From Gammaproteobacteria bacterium (GTDB taxonomy: Bacteria > Pseudomonadota > Gammaproteobacteria > SZUA-152), in NCBI GenBank assembly GCA_030599435.1, contig JAUVNZ010000006.1:1-18145 (forward strand): 18,145 bases of DNA, read 5' to 3'. Positions 1-7,194 of the stretch are shown one piece after another. The notes below the pieces were generated by a model. It searched no databases. It was not told where the DNA came from and saw only the letters and a list, made by a program, of their open reading frames with translations. The first letter of the stretch is position 1. Every line of letters begins with the position of its first letter. The translations under genes and the position numbers were made by a program.

Positions 1-475
1 AACAGTTTTCAATTTCGTGCATTGCTACAATTGGCATTGCAAGAATCAGTTCGTCTTCCAATATAGAGGCAATGGAAATTTCATCACCACTCACTACCAA
101 TGGGTCGTAATTATCCGGCAGGTTTACTGCTGCTTCACGGGAAGGAACAATACCTAATCGCACTTTTAATGCTATCGGGTATTCCATTTCCTCCATGCAA
201 CGCTGACATTGAAGCCGTAACGTTGTGGAAGCATTACCTCCAACTCGAGGTGCGCCACCTTCGTCGATATCGAAGTGCAGAGTAAACTCAACATCAGCTT
301 CCATGTCATAACTTGAGCCGTTACTAGCACTCTCCTCATCGTCATCAAAACTTTGCGATGACCGCACCAGGGCACCCAAACGCTCCAATTCAACGAGCGA
401 TATCTTGCCTTCGATCGTCCAGCCCTGGGTAGCCAGGGCAAACGGTTCGATACTATCTGTGAATCGATCCGACAT
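1..475 (-). CDS. yceD: YceD family (DUF177) protein, 3' end cut off by the window edge
   Basis: The reverse strand from the ATG at 475 is open to base 1 (158 codons). It begins MSDRFTDSIEPFALATQGW and contains the family's signature Cys pair in LQCQRCMEEMEYP, followed by an acidic stretch resembling the family's EDE-LAMP segment near the truncated end. The acidic N-terminal half, the central CxxC and the segment ending MHEIENC line up with Escherichia coli YceD, so only about the last 15-20 residues should be missing. The family is linked to 23S rRNA accumulation and usually sits just upstream of rpmF and the plsX-fab genes, which would lie off the left edge. No Shine-Dalgarno sequence precedes the ATG; see the promoter entry for the near-leaderless arrangement. 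A longer ORF overlapping on the same strand (172-534) is in another frame and is not the gene. Confidence 0.9.
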   Translation of the reverse strand, partial: MSDRFTDSIEPFALATQGWTIEGKISLVELERLGALVRSSQSFDDDEESASNGSSYDMEADVEFTLHFDIDEGGAPRVGGNASTTLRLQCQRCMEEMEYPIALKVRLGIVPSREAAVNLPDNYDPLVVSGDEISIASILEDELILAMPIVAMHEIENC

Positions 476-484
476 AACCGCGCA

Positions 485-513
485 ATTCTAAAAGGAAACT
501 GTTTTCTTGTCAA
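485..513 (-). promoter_or_regulatory. Sigma70 promoter of yceD
   Basis: On the minus strand a perfect -35 box TTGACA (508-513) is followed after exactly 17 bases by TAGAAT (485-490), five of six matches to the -10 consensus. Initiation about seven bases past the -10 box would fall near 478, only two or three bases before the yceD ATG at 475. The resulting mRNA would be almost leaderless, which agrees with the absence of a Shine-Dalgarno sequence. Confidence 0.65.
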
Positions 514-572
514 AGCCGATATGGATAAAACCAATACAACCAGTAACTTAGCCTGACATGCATAAGCCCTAC

Positions 573-602
573 TTGACAGAACAACAACAATTCCCCGATA
601 TT
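573..602 (+). promoter_or_regulatory. Possible sigma70 promoter of pycAB
   Basis: TTGACA at 573-578, an 18-base spacer, then GATATT (597-602, four of six matches). A start near 609 would give a leader of about 120 bases for pycA. The leader contains a tight inverted repeat, GTAAC-gaa-GTTAC, at 628-640. The 253-bp region 476-728 holds no gene that I can see. The -10 box is only fair, so this is tentative. Confidence 0.35.
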
Positions 603-728
603 CCAGTGAGCTAACGCAGTGGAAGCTGTAACGAAGTTACCCTTCTTGTGACAAAAAGCTGCAACAATGGCTTATATCAAGAGGGTCAAAACCAATAAAA
701 CAAGGACTATCAGCACCAATAAGCTTCT

Positions 729-2147
729 ATGATAAAAAAAATACTGATCGCTAACCGTGGGGAGATCGCGGTACGGATAGCCCGAGCCTGCTCTGAGGCA
801 GGCATAAAGTCCGTCGCCATATATTCCGAGGCAGATCGCTACTCCCTCCACGTTAAAAAGGCTGACCAGGCCTTCAGCCTTGGCCCTGAGACGGTTTCAG
901 GCTATTTGAATGTCCATAATATTGTGAATTTGGCGGTTGCTACAGGCTGTGATGCCCTACATCCAGGCTATGGTTTCCTGTCTGAAAACCCCAAATTGGC
1001 AGAAGTTTGCCAGCAACGAGGCATTAAATTCATCGGGCCTAATGCTGAGGTCATCAGCCGGCTTGGTAATAAAGTAGAAGCCAGAGCAGCCATGATCAAG
1101 GCAGGCGTCCCGGTCACCCCCGGTAGTGATGGAAATCTGGAGAATGCTGAGCAAGCCCTCGCGATTGCCGAGGAAATTGGCTACCCGGTGATGTTAAAAG
1201 CCACATCGGGTGGTGGTGGCCGTGGTATAAGGCGCTGCGCCAATGCCAAAGAGCTGCCCGGTAACTATGATCGTGTAGTTTCCGAGGCCAGCAAGGCTTT
1301 TGGGAGCACAGAAGTATTTCTGGAAAAATGCATCGATAATCCCCGCCATATTGAGGTACAAATACTGGCGGACAGTCATGGCAAGGTCATTCATTTGTTT
1401 GAGCGCGACTGTTCAATACAGCGCCGACATCAAAAACTCATTGAAATCGCCCCATCACCTCAACTCACTGATGATCAGCGGAAAACCATTGGTAAATTGG
1501 CCGTCACCGCAGCCAAATCCGTAGGCTATGAAAATGCTGGCACCGTCGAATTCTTACTTGATGCGGAAGATAACTTCTATTTTATGGAAGTGAACACCCG
1601 ACTTCAGGTAGAACATACGATTACCGAAGAAATCACCGGCATAGACATCGTTCAGGAACAAATACGCATTGCTGCCGGACTGAAGCTGAAATACACCCAA
1701 CGTGACGTCAAACGTCGTGGTTTTGCGATGGAATTCAGGATAAATGCTGAAGATCCTAAAAACGATTTTTTACCCAGCTTCGGACGCGTAACACGTTACC
1801 TGGCTCCCGGCGGGCCCGGAGTGCGCACCGATGCCGCCATCTACACTGGATACGAAATACCACCTTATTATGATTCCATGTGTGCCAAGCTCACGGTATG
1901 GGCGTTGGATTGGGATAGCCTGCTGGATCGAGCAGGACGAGCTCTGCAAGACATCAGCGTTTACGGAGTAAAAACCACCATTCCCTATTATCAGGAAATA
2001 TTAAAATCAGCCCAGTTCCAGAACGGCAAATTTGACACCTCATTTGTTGAAACACACCCGGAATTAACCCAATACTCTGTGTATCGATCATCAAGGAATC
2101 TTGCTACAGCGATCGGCGCAGCGGTTGCCGCGCATATGGGGCTGTAA
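729..2147 (+). CDS. pycA: Pyruvate carboxylase subunit A (biotin carboxylase)
   Basis: This 472-residue protein is a complete ATP-grasp biotin carboxylase. It uses ATP and bicarbonate to carboxylate biotin carried on the partner subunit. The N-terminal domain opens with MIKKILIANRGEIAVRIAR. The glycine-rich ATP loop SGGGGRGIRR is at about 160-169, preceded by Lys157. The metal and catalytic segment EVNTRLQVEH is at 287-296 with Glu274 upstream, and the C-terminal domain follows. The sequence after that motif is TITEEITGIDIVQEQIRIA. This is the form I associate with two-subunit pyruvate carboxylases rather than the PVTE of many AccC proteins. The gene directly downstream is the biotinylated carboxyltransferase subunit, which supports PycA over AccC. 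No good Shine-Dalgarno sequence precedes the ATG, but the start is fixed by the conserved N-terminus. The product is cytosolic and anaplerotic (pyruvate to oxaloacetate). Confidence 0.9.
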   Translation: MIKKILIANRGEIAVRIARACSEAGIKSVAIYSEADRYSLHVKKADQAFSLGPETVSGYLNVHNIVNLAVATGCDALHPGYGFLSENPKLAEVCQQRGIKFIGPNAEVISRLGNKVEARAAMIKAGVPVTPGSDGNLENAEQALAIAEEIGYPVMLKATSGGGGRGIRRCANAKELPGNYDRVVSEASKAFGSTEVFLEKCIDNPRHIEVQILADSHGKVIHLFERDCSIQRRHQKLIEIAPSPQLTDDQRKTIGKLAVTAAKSVGYENAGTVEFLLDAEDNFYFMEVNTRLQVEHTITEEITGIDIVQEQIRIAAGLKLKYTQRDVKRRGFAMEFRINAEDPKNDFLPSFGRVTRYLAPGGPGVRTDAAIYTGYEIPPYYDSMCAKLTVWALDWDSLLDRAGRALQDISVYGVKTTIPYYQEILKSAQFQNGKFDTSFVETHPELTQYSVYRSSRNLATAIGAAVAAHMGL

Positions 2148-2183
2148 CTAACAACTATCAACAGAACAACAATGGAAACAACC

Positions 2184-4010
2184 ATGAGCCAAGTTCACAT
2201 CACTGATACCGTACTGCGCGATGCCCATCAATCGTTACTGGCCACACGCATGCGTACCGAAGATATGCTACCTATCTGTAGCAAGCTCGATGATATTGGC
2301 TACTGGTCACTGGAAATGTGGGGTGGCGCAACATTTGACGCCTGCATTCGATTCCTGAAGGAAGATCCGTGGGAAAGATTACGTCAACTTCGAGAAGCCC
2401 TGCCCAATACTCGTCTACAAATGCTGCTACGTGGTCAAAATTTGCTGGGCTATCGTCATTATTCTGATGATGTCACCAAGGCCTTTGTAAAATTATCAGC
2501 AGACAACGGAATTGATGTTTTCCGTATTTTTGATGCGCTCAATGATGTCCGCAACTTGCGTGTCTCTATTGAGGCTGTAAAAAAAGCAGGCAAACATGCG
2601 CAGGGGGCGATTAGTTACACCATCAGTCCAGTTCATACAGTGGATCAATTTGTTGACATGGCAAAGGAACTTCGCGACATGGGCTGTGACAGTATCGCAA
2701 TAAAAGATATGGCGGGATTGCTCACCCCCACCGCCACTGCTGAATTAACTAAAGCATTGGTAGACGCCCTGGATGTTCCCGTTCATCTCCACTCTCATGC
2801 AACGGCTGGCCTTGCCAGCATGTGCCAGATCAAGGCTATTGAAAATGGTTGCCGCCATATTGATACCGCAGTATCAACATTGGCCGGTGGTACCAGCCAT
2901 CCACCAACAGAAAGTATGGTCGCGGCGCTCAGGGACACAGAGTATGACACCGGTTTAAACCTCGAATCATTACAGGAAATTGGTTTTTATTTTTATGAGG
3001 TGCGGAAAAAATATCATCAATTTGAAAGTGAGTTCACTGGACTGGATACACGGGTACAGGTAAATCAGGTGCCGGGTGGAATGATTTCCAACCTGTCCAA
3101 CCAGCTTAAAGAGCAAGGGGCACTGGAACACATGAACGAAGTGCTGGATGAAATACCCCGCGTTCGCGAAGATCTGGGCTTCCCTCCACTGGTCACACCG
3201 ACTTCGCAAATTGTTGGCACACAAGCCTTGCTTAATGTTCTTTCAGGAACTCGTTATAAAAGTATTACCAATGAAGTTAAGCTCTACCTACAGGGTCGAT
3301 ACGGTAAACCACCCGCAGAAGTTAACGCTTCGGTTCGTCAACAGGCCATCGGAAATGAAGATGTCATCACCTGTCGGCCAGCTGATCTTATCGATCCTGA
3401 AATGGAAAAGTTACGTGATGAAATTGGTACATCGGCGAAAACTGACGAGGATGTATTAACCTACGCCATGTTTCCAGAAGTTGGACGTAATTTCATTGAA
3501 CAACGAAATGAAGGAACATTGGTCCCAGAATTACTAGAACCTGCAGTCGGTGATACTCAAGCCTATTGTGTAGCCGCCACTGAATTCAATGTTGCTATGC
3601 ACGGTGAAGATTTTCATATCAAAGTTACCGGCACTGGCCACAAAATGCAGGATAAACGTGCTTTTTATATCAATGTGGATGGAGTTCCAGAAGAAGTCAT
3701 TATCGAATCATTAGATGAAGTTGTGACCTCTGGTGATGTAGAAAGTGCGCGATCATCCTCACGCAGTGCTGGCAGCAGCAGACCCAAAGCTTCTTCGCCT
3801 GGCCAGGTAACTACCTCTATGCCGGGTATTATTGTTGATGTACTGGTATCCGTTGGAGATAAAGTGGCTGCTGGTGATCCTGTTCTGGTTACAGAAGCCA
3901 TGAAAATGGAAACCGAAATTCAGGCGCCCATTGCGGGCACCATTAAAGAACTCCATGTACAAAAAGGTGACAGCGTTAACCCGGATGAATCACTGATTGA
4001 AATAGAATAA
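2184..4010 (+). CDS. pycB: Pyruvate carboxylase subunit B (carboxyltransferase with biotin domain)
   Basis: This protein of about 608 residues transfers the carboxyl group from biotin to pyruvate. It resembles oxaloacetate decarboxylase alpha. Numbered from the ATG at 2172, it contains: a TIM-barrel carboxyltransferase domain with RDAHQSLLATR (16-26), IKD with Lys178 and the metal-binding HLHSH (His207, His209); the conserved PYC/OADA domain (about 300-500); a Ser-rich flexible linker (about 525-544); and a C-terminal biotinyl domain with EAMKMET, biotin on Lys578. Two in-frame ATGs lie at 2172 and 2184. I choose 2184 because MSQVHITDTVLRD matches the usual family start and GGAAA lies just before it. 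The biotin carboxylase gene ends 36 bases upstream. No oadB or oadG follows, so an anaplerotic carboxylase is more likely than a sodium-pump decarboxylase. Confidence 0.88.
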   Translation: MSQVHITDTVLRDAHQSLLATRMRTEDMLPICSKLDDIGYWSLEMWGGATFDACIRFLKEDPWERLRQLREALPNTRLQMLLRGQNLLGYRHYSDDVTKAFVKLSADNGIDVFRIFDALNDVRNLRVSIEAVKKAGKHAQGAISYTISPVHTVDQFVDMAKELRDMGCDSIAIKDMAGLLTPTATAELTKALVDALDVPVHLHSHATAGLASMCQIKAIENGCRHIDTAVSTLAGGTSHPPTESMVAALRDTEYDTGLNLESLQEIGFYFYEVRKKYHQFESEFTGLDTRVQVNQVPGGMISNLSNQLKEQGALEHMNEVLDEIPRVREDLGFPPLVTPTSQIVGTQALLNVLSGTRYKSITNEVKLYLQGRYGKPPAEVNASVRQQAIGNEDVITCRPADLIDPEMEKLRDEIGTSAKTDEDVLTYAMFPEVGRNFIEQRNEGTLVPELLEPAVGDTQAYCVAATEFNVAMHGEDFHIKVTGTGHKMQDKRAFYINVDGVPEEVIIESLDEVVTSGDVESARSSSRSAGSSRPKASSPGQVTTSMPGIIVDVLVSVGDKVAAGDPVLVTEAMKMETEIQAPIAGTIKELHVQKGDSVNPDESLIEIE

Positions 4011-4040
4011 TTATTTATTACTTGATTATTGTTTCGACTA

Positions 4041-5501
4041 TTATTTTGAGAGTTGGTCTACAATGTCTTGCGCATATTGATCTATCTCATCAAGTATCTT
4101 TATGCTTTCTTTATCAGGATCGTCCCTCTGCCGTAAGTCAATGACAGATTGTTTAAAATCATCAAAAGTTAACCCTGATTCACCATTTGAAACCAAAAGA
4201 CGTTGATGACGAAATTCATTCCAACGTTTTATATCACCATCATTCAATGTTTCTGGGTAATTCCGCGCCCGGTATCGGAATAACATCTCAGGGAGTCGTG
4301 CATCATCAAAAGGTAAATCTAGCGCCTCCAGCTGAGAAGGTTCTGTTTCATGAACAATTTCCATTCGCGCACGATCGTTGTTAGAGAAAAACCCTCCACT
4401 GTAAAGCATATAATCAGGATCACTGACTGGTTCAAAATCACGATTCTTAAATATCGCCTGGATATTCTTTATAAACTGGGGTGAAGCCAAAAGTGTTCCC
4501 AGGTGTTGCTGTGCAACTTCTGTGTCTATCTTCCATCGTTTTGCTGATTCTGGTGACATGGTATTAGCTGGCACTACAATCGGACTTTTATTGATATGGA
4601 TTGTTTTTATAGGTAGTCGGTCACAACCCTCCGGTAATTCATCCTGACGAACAAATAAACGCTCGCTCATCTCCTCCGGGCTCAATGTTAAAAAAGACTG
4701 AGGGTCTACTCGTAAATCGTAAACGATCACTTCATTCTTATTAACAGGATGCGCGGCGAATGGTGCCACCAGAGCAATACAACCTTGCTCTGATGGGTAC
4801 ATCGAAGAAACATGTAAAACAGGAACCGGTTTGGCTATATTGAGCAATTGCGCAATCTGCTGTTTAGTGCGGCGCGTGAACACGTAATCATATAATCGTG
4901 GTTGTCGTTCGCGGATTAACTTTGCCAGGGCAATAGTCGCATGAACATCTGATAAGGCATCATGCGCAGCCTCATGGCTGATTCCGTTTGCCTGCGTTAA
5001 TTGTTCAAGGCGGAAACTGGGCTTGCCATCTGGGTGGGTTGGCCACTCTATGCCTTCTGGGCGAAGTGCATAGGTTAATCTCACCATGTCTATAATGTCC
5101 CAACGCGAATTTCCATTTTGCCACTCACGTGCATATGCGTCGAAAAAGTTACGATAAAGACTAAATCGAGTTATTTCGTCATCAAAACGGATATTGTTAT
5201 AACCTGCAACACAGGTATTAGGTTGCGAAAATTTTTCATTGATCTGACTTATAAATTCAACTTCTGGCAATCCTTCGGCCAACGCTTTTTGCGGCGTAAT
5301 ACCTGTTATCAAGCATGCTTCTGGATGTGGCAAAAAATCATCCGCGGGACGGCAATAAATACATAGAGGTTCATCAATTACATTAAGCTCGAGGTCTGTT
5401 CGTAAACCCGCAAATTGTACGGGGCGATCACGACGCGGATCAGCACCAAAAGTTTCGTAGTCATACCAGTACAAGCTTGGTTGATTATTATTCTGTGCCA
5501 A
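4041..5501 (-). CDS. sbcB: Exodeoxyribonuclease I
   Basis: This 486-residue protein matches exonuclease I, the processive 3'-5' single-strand DNA exonuclease used in mismatch repair and recombination. The DEDDh catalytic residues are all present: Asp14 and Glu16 in YDYETFG, Asp107 in NNIRFDDE, His180 in AAHDALSD, and Asp185. The SH3-like and C-terminal helical parts that wrap ssDNA are represented by segments such as VHINKSPIV and FRYRARNYPETL, as in the E. coli enzyme. The start is a TTG at 5501, preceded six bases upstream by a strong GGAGGAG ribosome-binding site, so a non-ATG start is well supported. The gene converges with pycB (30 bases between stops, no clear terminator hairpin) and lies 60 bases downstream of the PP2C gene on the same strand, so the two may be co-transcribed. 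Confidence 0.95.
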   Translation of the reverse strand: MAQNNNQPSLYWYDYETFGADPRRDRPVQFAGLRTDLELNVIDEPLCIYCRPADDFLPHPEACLITGITPQKALAEGLPEVEFISQINEKFSQPNTCVAGYNNIRFDDEITRFSLYRNFFDAYAREWQNGNSRWDIIDMVRLTYALRPEGIEWPTHPDGKPSFRLEQLTQANGISHEAAHDALSDVHATIALAKLIRERQPRLYDYVFTRRTKQQIAQLLNIAKPVPVLHVSSMYPSEQGCIALVAPFAAHPVNKNEVIVYDLRVDPQSFLTLSPEEMSERLFVRQDELPEGCDRLPIKTIHINKSPIVVPANTMSPESAKRWKIDTEVAQQHLGTLLASPQFIKNIQAIFKNRDFEPVSDPDYMLYSGGFFSNNDRARMEIVHETEPSQLEALDLPFDDARLPEMLFRYRARNYPETLNDGDIKRWNEFRHQRLLVSNGESGLTFDDFKQSVIDLRQRDDPDKESIKILDEIDQYAQDIVDQLSK

Positions 5502-5561
5502 TCCTGCTCCTCCAAATATATGATAAAACTTTATTTACGCTATCAGGATTGTGCTGATGCA

Positions 5562-6302
5562 TTATTCATTGGCTGGCGACATATCAGGCGCCGTATCTGG
5601 TGCAGAAAATAAAACTACTGTGACATTGTCAGAACCACCATTATAAACAGCCCTTTGTATCAGCAAATCAGCTTTTTCTTGCTCACTGACTTCAAGTTTA
5701 AAAATTTCGGCTATTTCTGCATCTGTGACTTCGTCTGTCAGGCCATCGCTACATAACAAGAATTGATAATGACGATAAAGAGTACCTTGTGCATGCCCCA
5801 CATTCATTGTATATTTTTTTGACATACCCATAGATTGGGTAAGATAGTTACGATGAGGATGATCAATAGCTTCTTCTGCAGTAATCGTTCCATCATCTAC
5901 CATACTTTGAACCAGTGAATGATCCTGGCTCACCTGTACTAATTGCTCACCATCCCAACAGTAAGCTCTGCTATCGCCTACCCAGGCTATTTCATATTTT
6001 TCGGCATCAAGTTTTAGAGCAACAGCCGTCGAACCCATAGCTTTTCGACCTTTACGATTATTCCCTGCCTCCAGTACTGTTCGATGCGCATTGACCAAAG
6101 CATCAGCCATCAATTTACCTTTTTTTATACCTTCGCTAACACTATCAACCACAATCTGACTGGCAATCTCTCCAGCTTCATGCCCTCCCATACCATCGGC
6201 AAGCACACAAAAACCAACTTCGACATTGACGGCATAATTATCTTCATTCTCCGCTCGGACATTGCCTACATGCGTACCATGTCCACACTTATAAACTGTC
6301 AT
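5562..6302 (-). CDS. PP2C-family serine/threonine protein phosphatase
   Basis: This 246-residue cytosolic PP2C-type metal-dependent phosphatase shows the family's motifs in order: GNVRAENEDNY (13-23), VLADGMGGHEAGEIAS (33-48, metal ligand Asp36), GSTAVAL (91-97), WVGDSRAY (107-114), LLCSDGLTDEV (182-192, Asp186) and GGSDNVTVV (222-230, Asp225). The size is that of the compact Stp/PppA type, with no membrane segment. It is transcribed divergently from the kinase-PilT-FHA operon, with 340 bases between. By analogy with other writer/eraser pairs, it is the likely partner that removes phosphates placed by the HEAT-kinase. A GAGG lies 13 bases before the ATG, which is rather distant. A perfect inverted repeat, TAGAAT-ttt-ATTCTA (6325-6339), sits just upstream of the start. 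The substrates are inferred, not seen. Confidence 0.9.
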   Translation of the reverse strand: MTVYKCGHGTHVGNVRAENEDNYAVNVEVGFCVLADGMGGHEAGEIASQIVVDSVSEGIKKGKLMADALVNAHRTVLEAGNNRKGRKAMGSTAVALKLDAEKYEIAWVGDSRAYCWDGEQLVQVSQDHSLVQSMVDDGTITAEEAIDHPHRNYLTQSMGMSKKYTMNVGHAQGTLYRHYQFLLCSDGLTDEVTDAEIAEIFKLEVSEQEKADLLIQRAVYNGGSDNVTVVLFSAPDTAPDMSPANE

Positions 6303-6523
6303 TAGCGTATAAATACCTCTAATCTAGAATTTTATTCTAATACACTGATATTACTCGTTATTTTTCGATCCCAGCTCCCTCATGAAAGACCAACAGCCTC
6401 TATAAATGTTGAAAATAAGAGAAATAAGTATTACACGACAGTTAGCACTGATTCACTATAAATAGACTGTAAACATGATTTTATACTGCTTTATGAGAAA
6501 TTTTGGACCATGTGAACAAAGAA

Positions 6524-6541
6524 CAACCATTTTGGTTTTTT
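6524..6541 (+). terminator. Weak terminator-like hairpin
   Basis: A five-base-pair stem AACCA/TGGTT with a three-base loop is followed directly by a run of T. It is oriented to terminate plus-strand transcription, yet no plus-strand protein gene lies upstream of it in the divergent region. The stem is short, so its efficiency is doubtful. Confidence 0.3.
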
Positions 6542-6568
6542 TACGCAAATTGGTGCCAGAAAACTGGG

Positions 6569-6574
6569 TATAAT
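6569..6574 (+). promoter_or_regulatory. -10 box of the kinase-PilT-FHA operon promoter
   Basis: A perfect TATAAT lies 69 bases before the GTG start at 6643. No good -35 hexamer stands at 16-18 bases upstream (CAAATT at 6546-6551 is poor; TTGGTG at 6550-6555 is too close). The promoter may therefore need an activator, or the upstream ACGACA/TATAAA pair (6435-6462) may contribute. Confidence 0.4.
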
Positions 6575-6642
6575 GTTGATTATTGGCACATAAACATTGT
6601 TTGGCAACTCGATAAATAGACCATCACATATAAGGTGATACC

Positions 6643-7134
6643 GTGAATAATAAAATGCTTAAGGTTTCTAAAGAACTCTGTGCTGTAACACTATGGGTTC
6701 ACCCTGAAGGACGCGTCGTTGGCTCCCTATATTTAAAAGAACAAGGGGCAAACAAAGAAGAAAATGAATACCCATTGGATGTCCTTAATCAATGCAACCC
6801 ATTTCTCGTTTTCAAAGTTGATGACCCTGATGAGCTGCGATTTTACAACATCAAATCTGTTACTCGCGTTGAATATGAGTCCAGTGGCGCTGGCACTACT
6901 GCTGGGGCTGAGCCAATGCATTGTCATCTTCATATGATGGATGGTTCACTCATCCATGGCACTATTTTTGAATCTTTGCCGCCAGATCATTCCCGCTTGC
7001 TGGATTACCTCAATAGAGGTGAAGAAAATTTCATCAAAGTCCATGTCGATAATGGGCTGATATATCTTATCAACAAATCATACATCAACCATGTTCATGT
7101 AACAGGTATTGAGAACACCAGGAGTGAGGAGTGA
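6643..7134 (+). CDS. Conserved-looking protein of unknown function, first gene of the kinase-PilT-FHA operon
   Basis: This 163-residue soluble protein has no signal peptide and no membrane segment. Its start is GTG, preceded at five bases by AAGGTGAT, a good ribosome-binding site; the ATG at 6655 is a possible alternative. I do not recognise a named function. The C-terminal half reads like a compact beta-rich domain: a DGSLIHGTIF strand pair (about 105-114), then PDHSRLLDYLN, ENFIKVHVDNG and LINKSYINHVHV. This pattern (G-x-I, R-x-x-D-Y-L-N, F-I-x-V, INK-x-x-I) may be a small DUF shared with other bacterial proteins, possibly DUF6812 from memory, but I cannot confirm that. It lacks the RxxxR and D/NxSxxG motifs of PilZ. 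Its position at the head of the operon suggests an adaptor or substrate of the kinase. Confidence 0.8.
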   Translation: MNNKMLKVSKELCAVTLWVHPEGRVVGSLYLKEQGANKEENEYPLDVLNQCNPFLVFKVDDPDELRFYNIKSVTRVEYESSGAGTTAGAEPMHCHLHMMDGSLIHGTIFESLPPDHSRLLDYLNRGEENFIKVHVDNGLIYLINKSYINHVHVTGIENTRSEE

Positions 7135-7194
7135 AGTGTATCAATCCAGGGTTCATAGTTCACAAGATACAAAGCATCCTCTGAGTATGCTGGG

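Larger units (their letters stand above)
6303..6642. other. 340-bp divergent control region between the phosphatase and the kinase operon
   Basis: No protein gene is apparent here. From left to right it holds: the inverted repeat TAGAAT-ttt-ATTCTA (6325-6339); a plus-strand promoter-like pair ACGACA (6435-6440) and TATAAA (6457-6462) with a 16-base spacer; a small hairpin AACCA-ttt-TGGTT running into a T tract (about 6524-6540), terminator-like on the plus strand; and a perfect TATAAT (6569-6574) that probably drives the rightward operon. The minus-strand promoter of the phosphatase is not obvious. The arrangement could hide a short transcript of about 70 bases (see findings). Confidence 0.5.

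Noticed and set aside
515..522. GCCGATAT resembling a sigma28 -10 element before pycA
   Set aside because: No TAAA-type -35 element at the required distance, and pycA is not a flagellar gene.
172..534. Minus-strand ORF of 120 codons overlapping the yceD region
   Set aside because: It is out of frame with the true yceD reading frame, which carries the conserved CxxC motif and runs to the window edge.
576..2172. Repeated ACAGAACAACAA at 576-587 and 2161-2172, upstream of pycA and pycB
   Set aside because: Low-complexity 12-base match that may be chance; no palindrome or known operator.
6583..6602. TTGGCAC with a downstream TTG before the 6643 gene, like a sigma54 promoter
   Set aside because: The GG and the downstream element are about two bases too far apart; sigma54 promoters require strict ten-base spacing and a GC.
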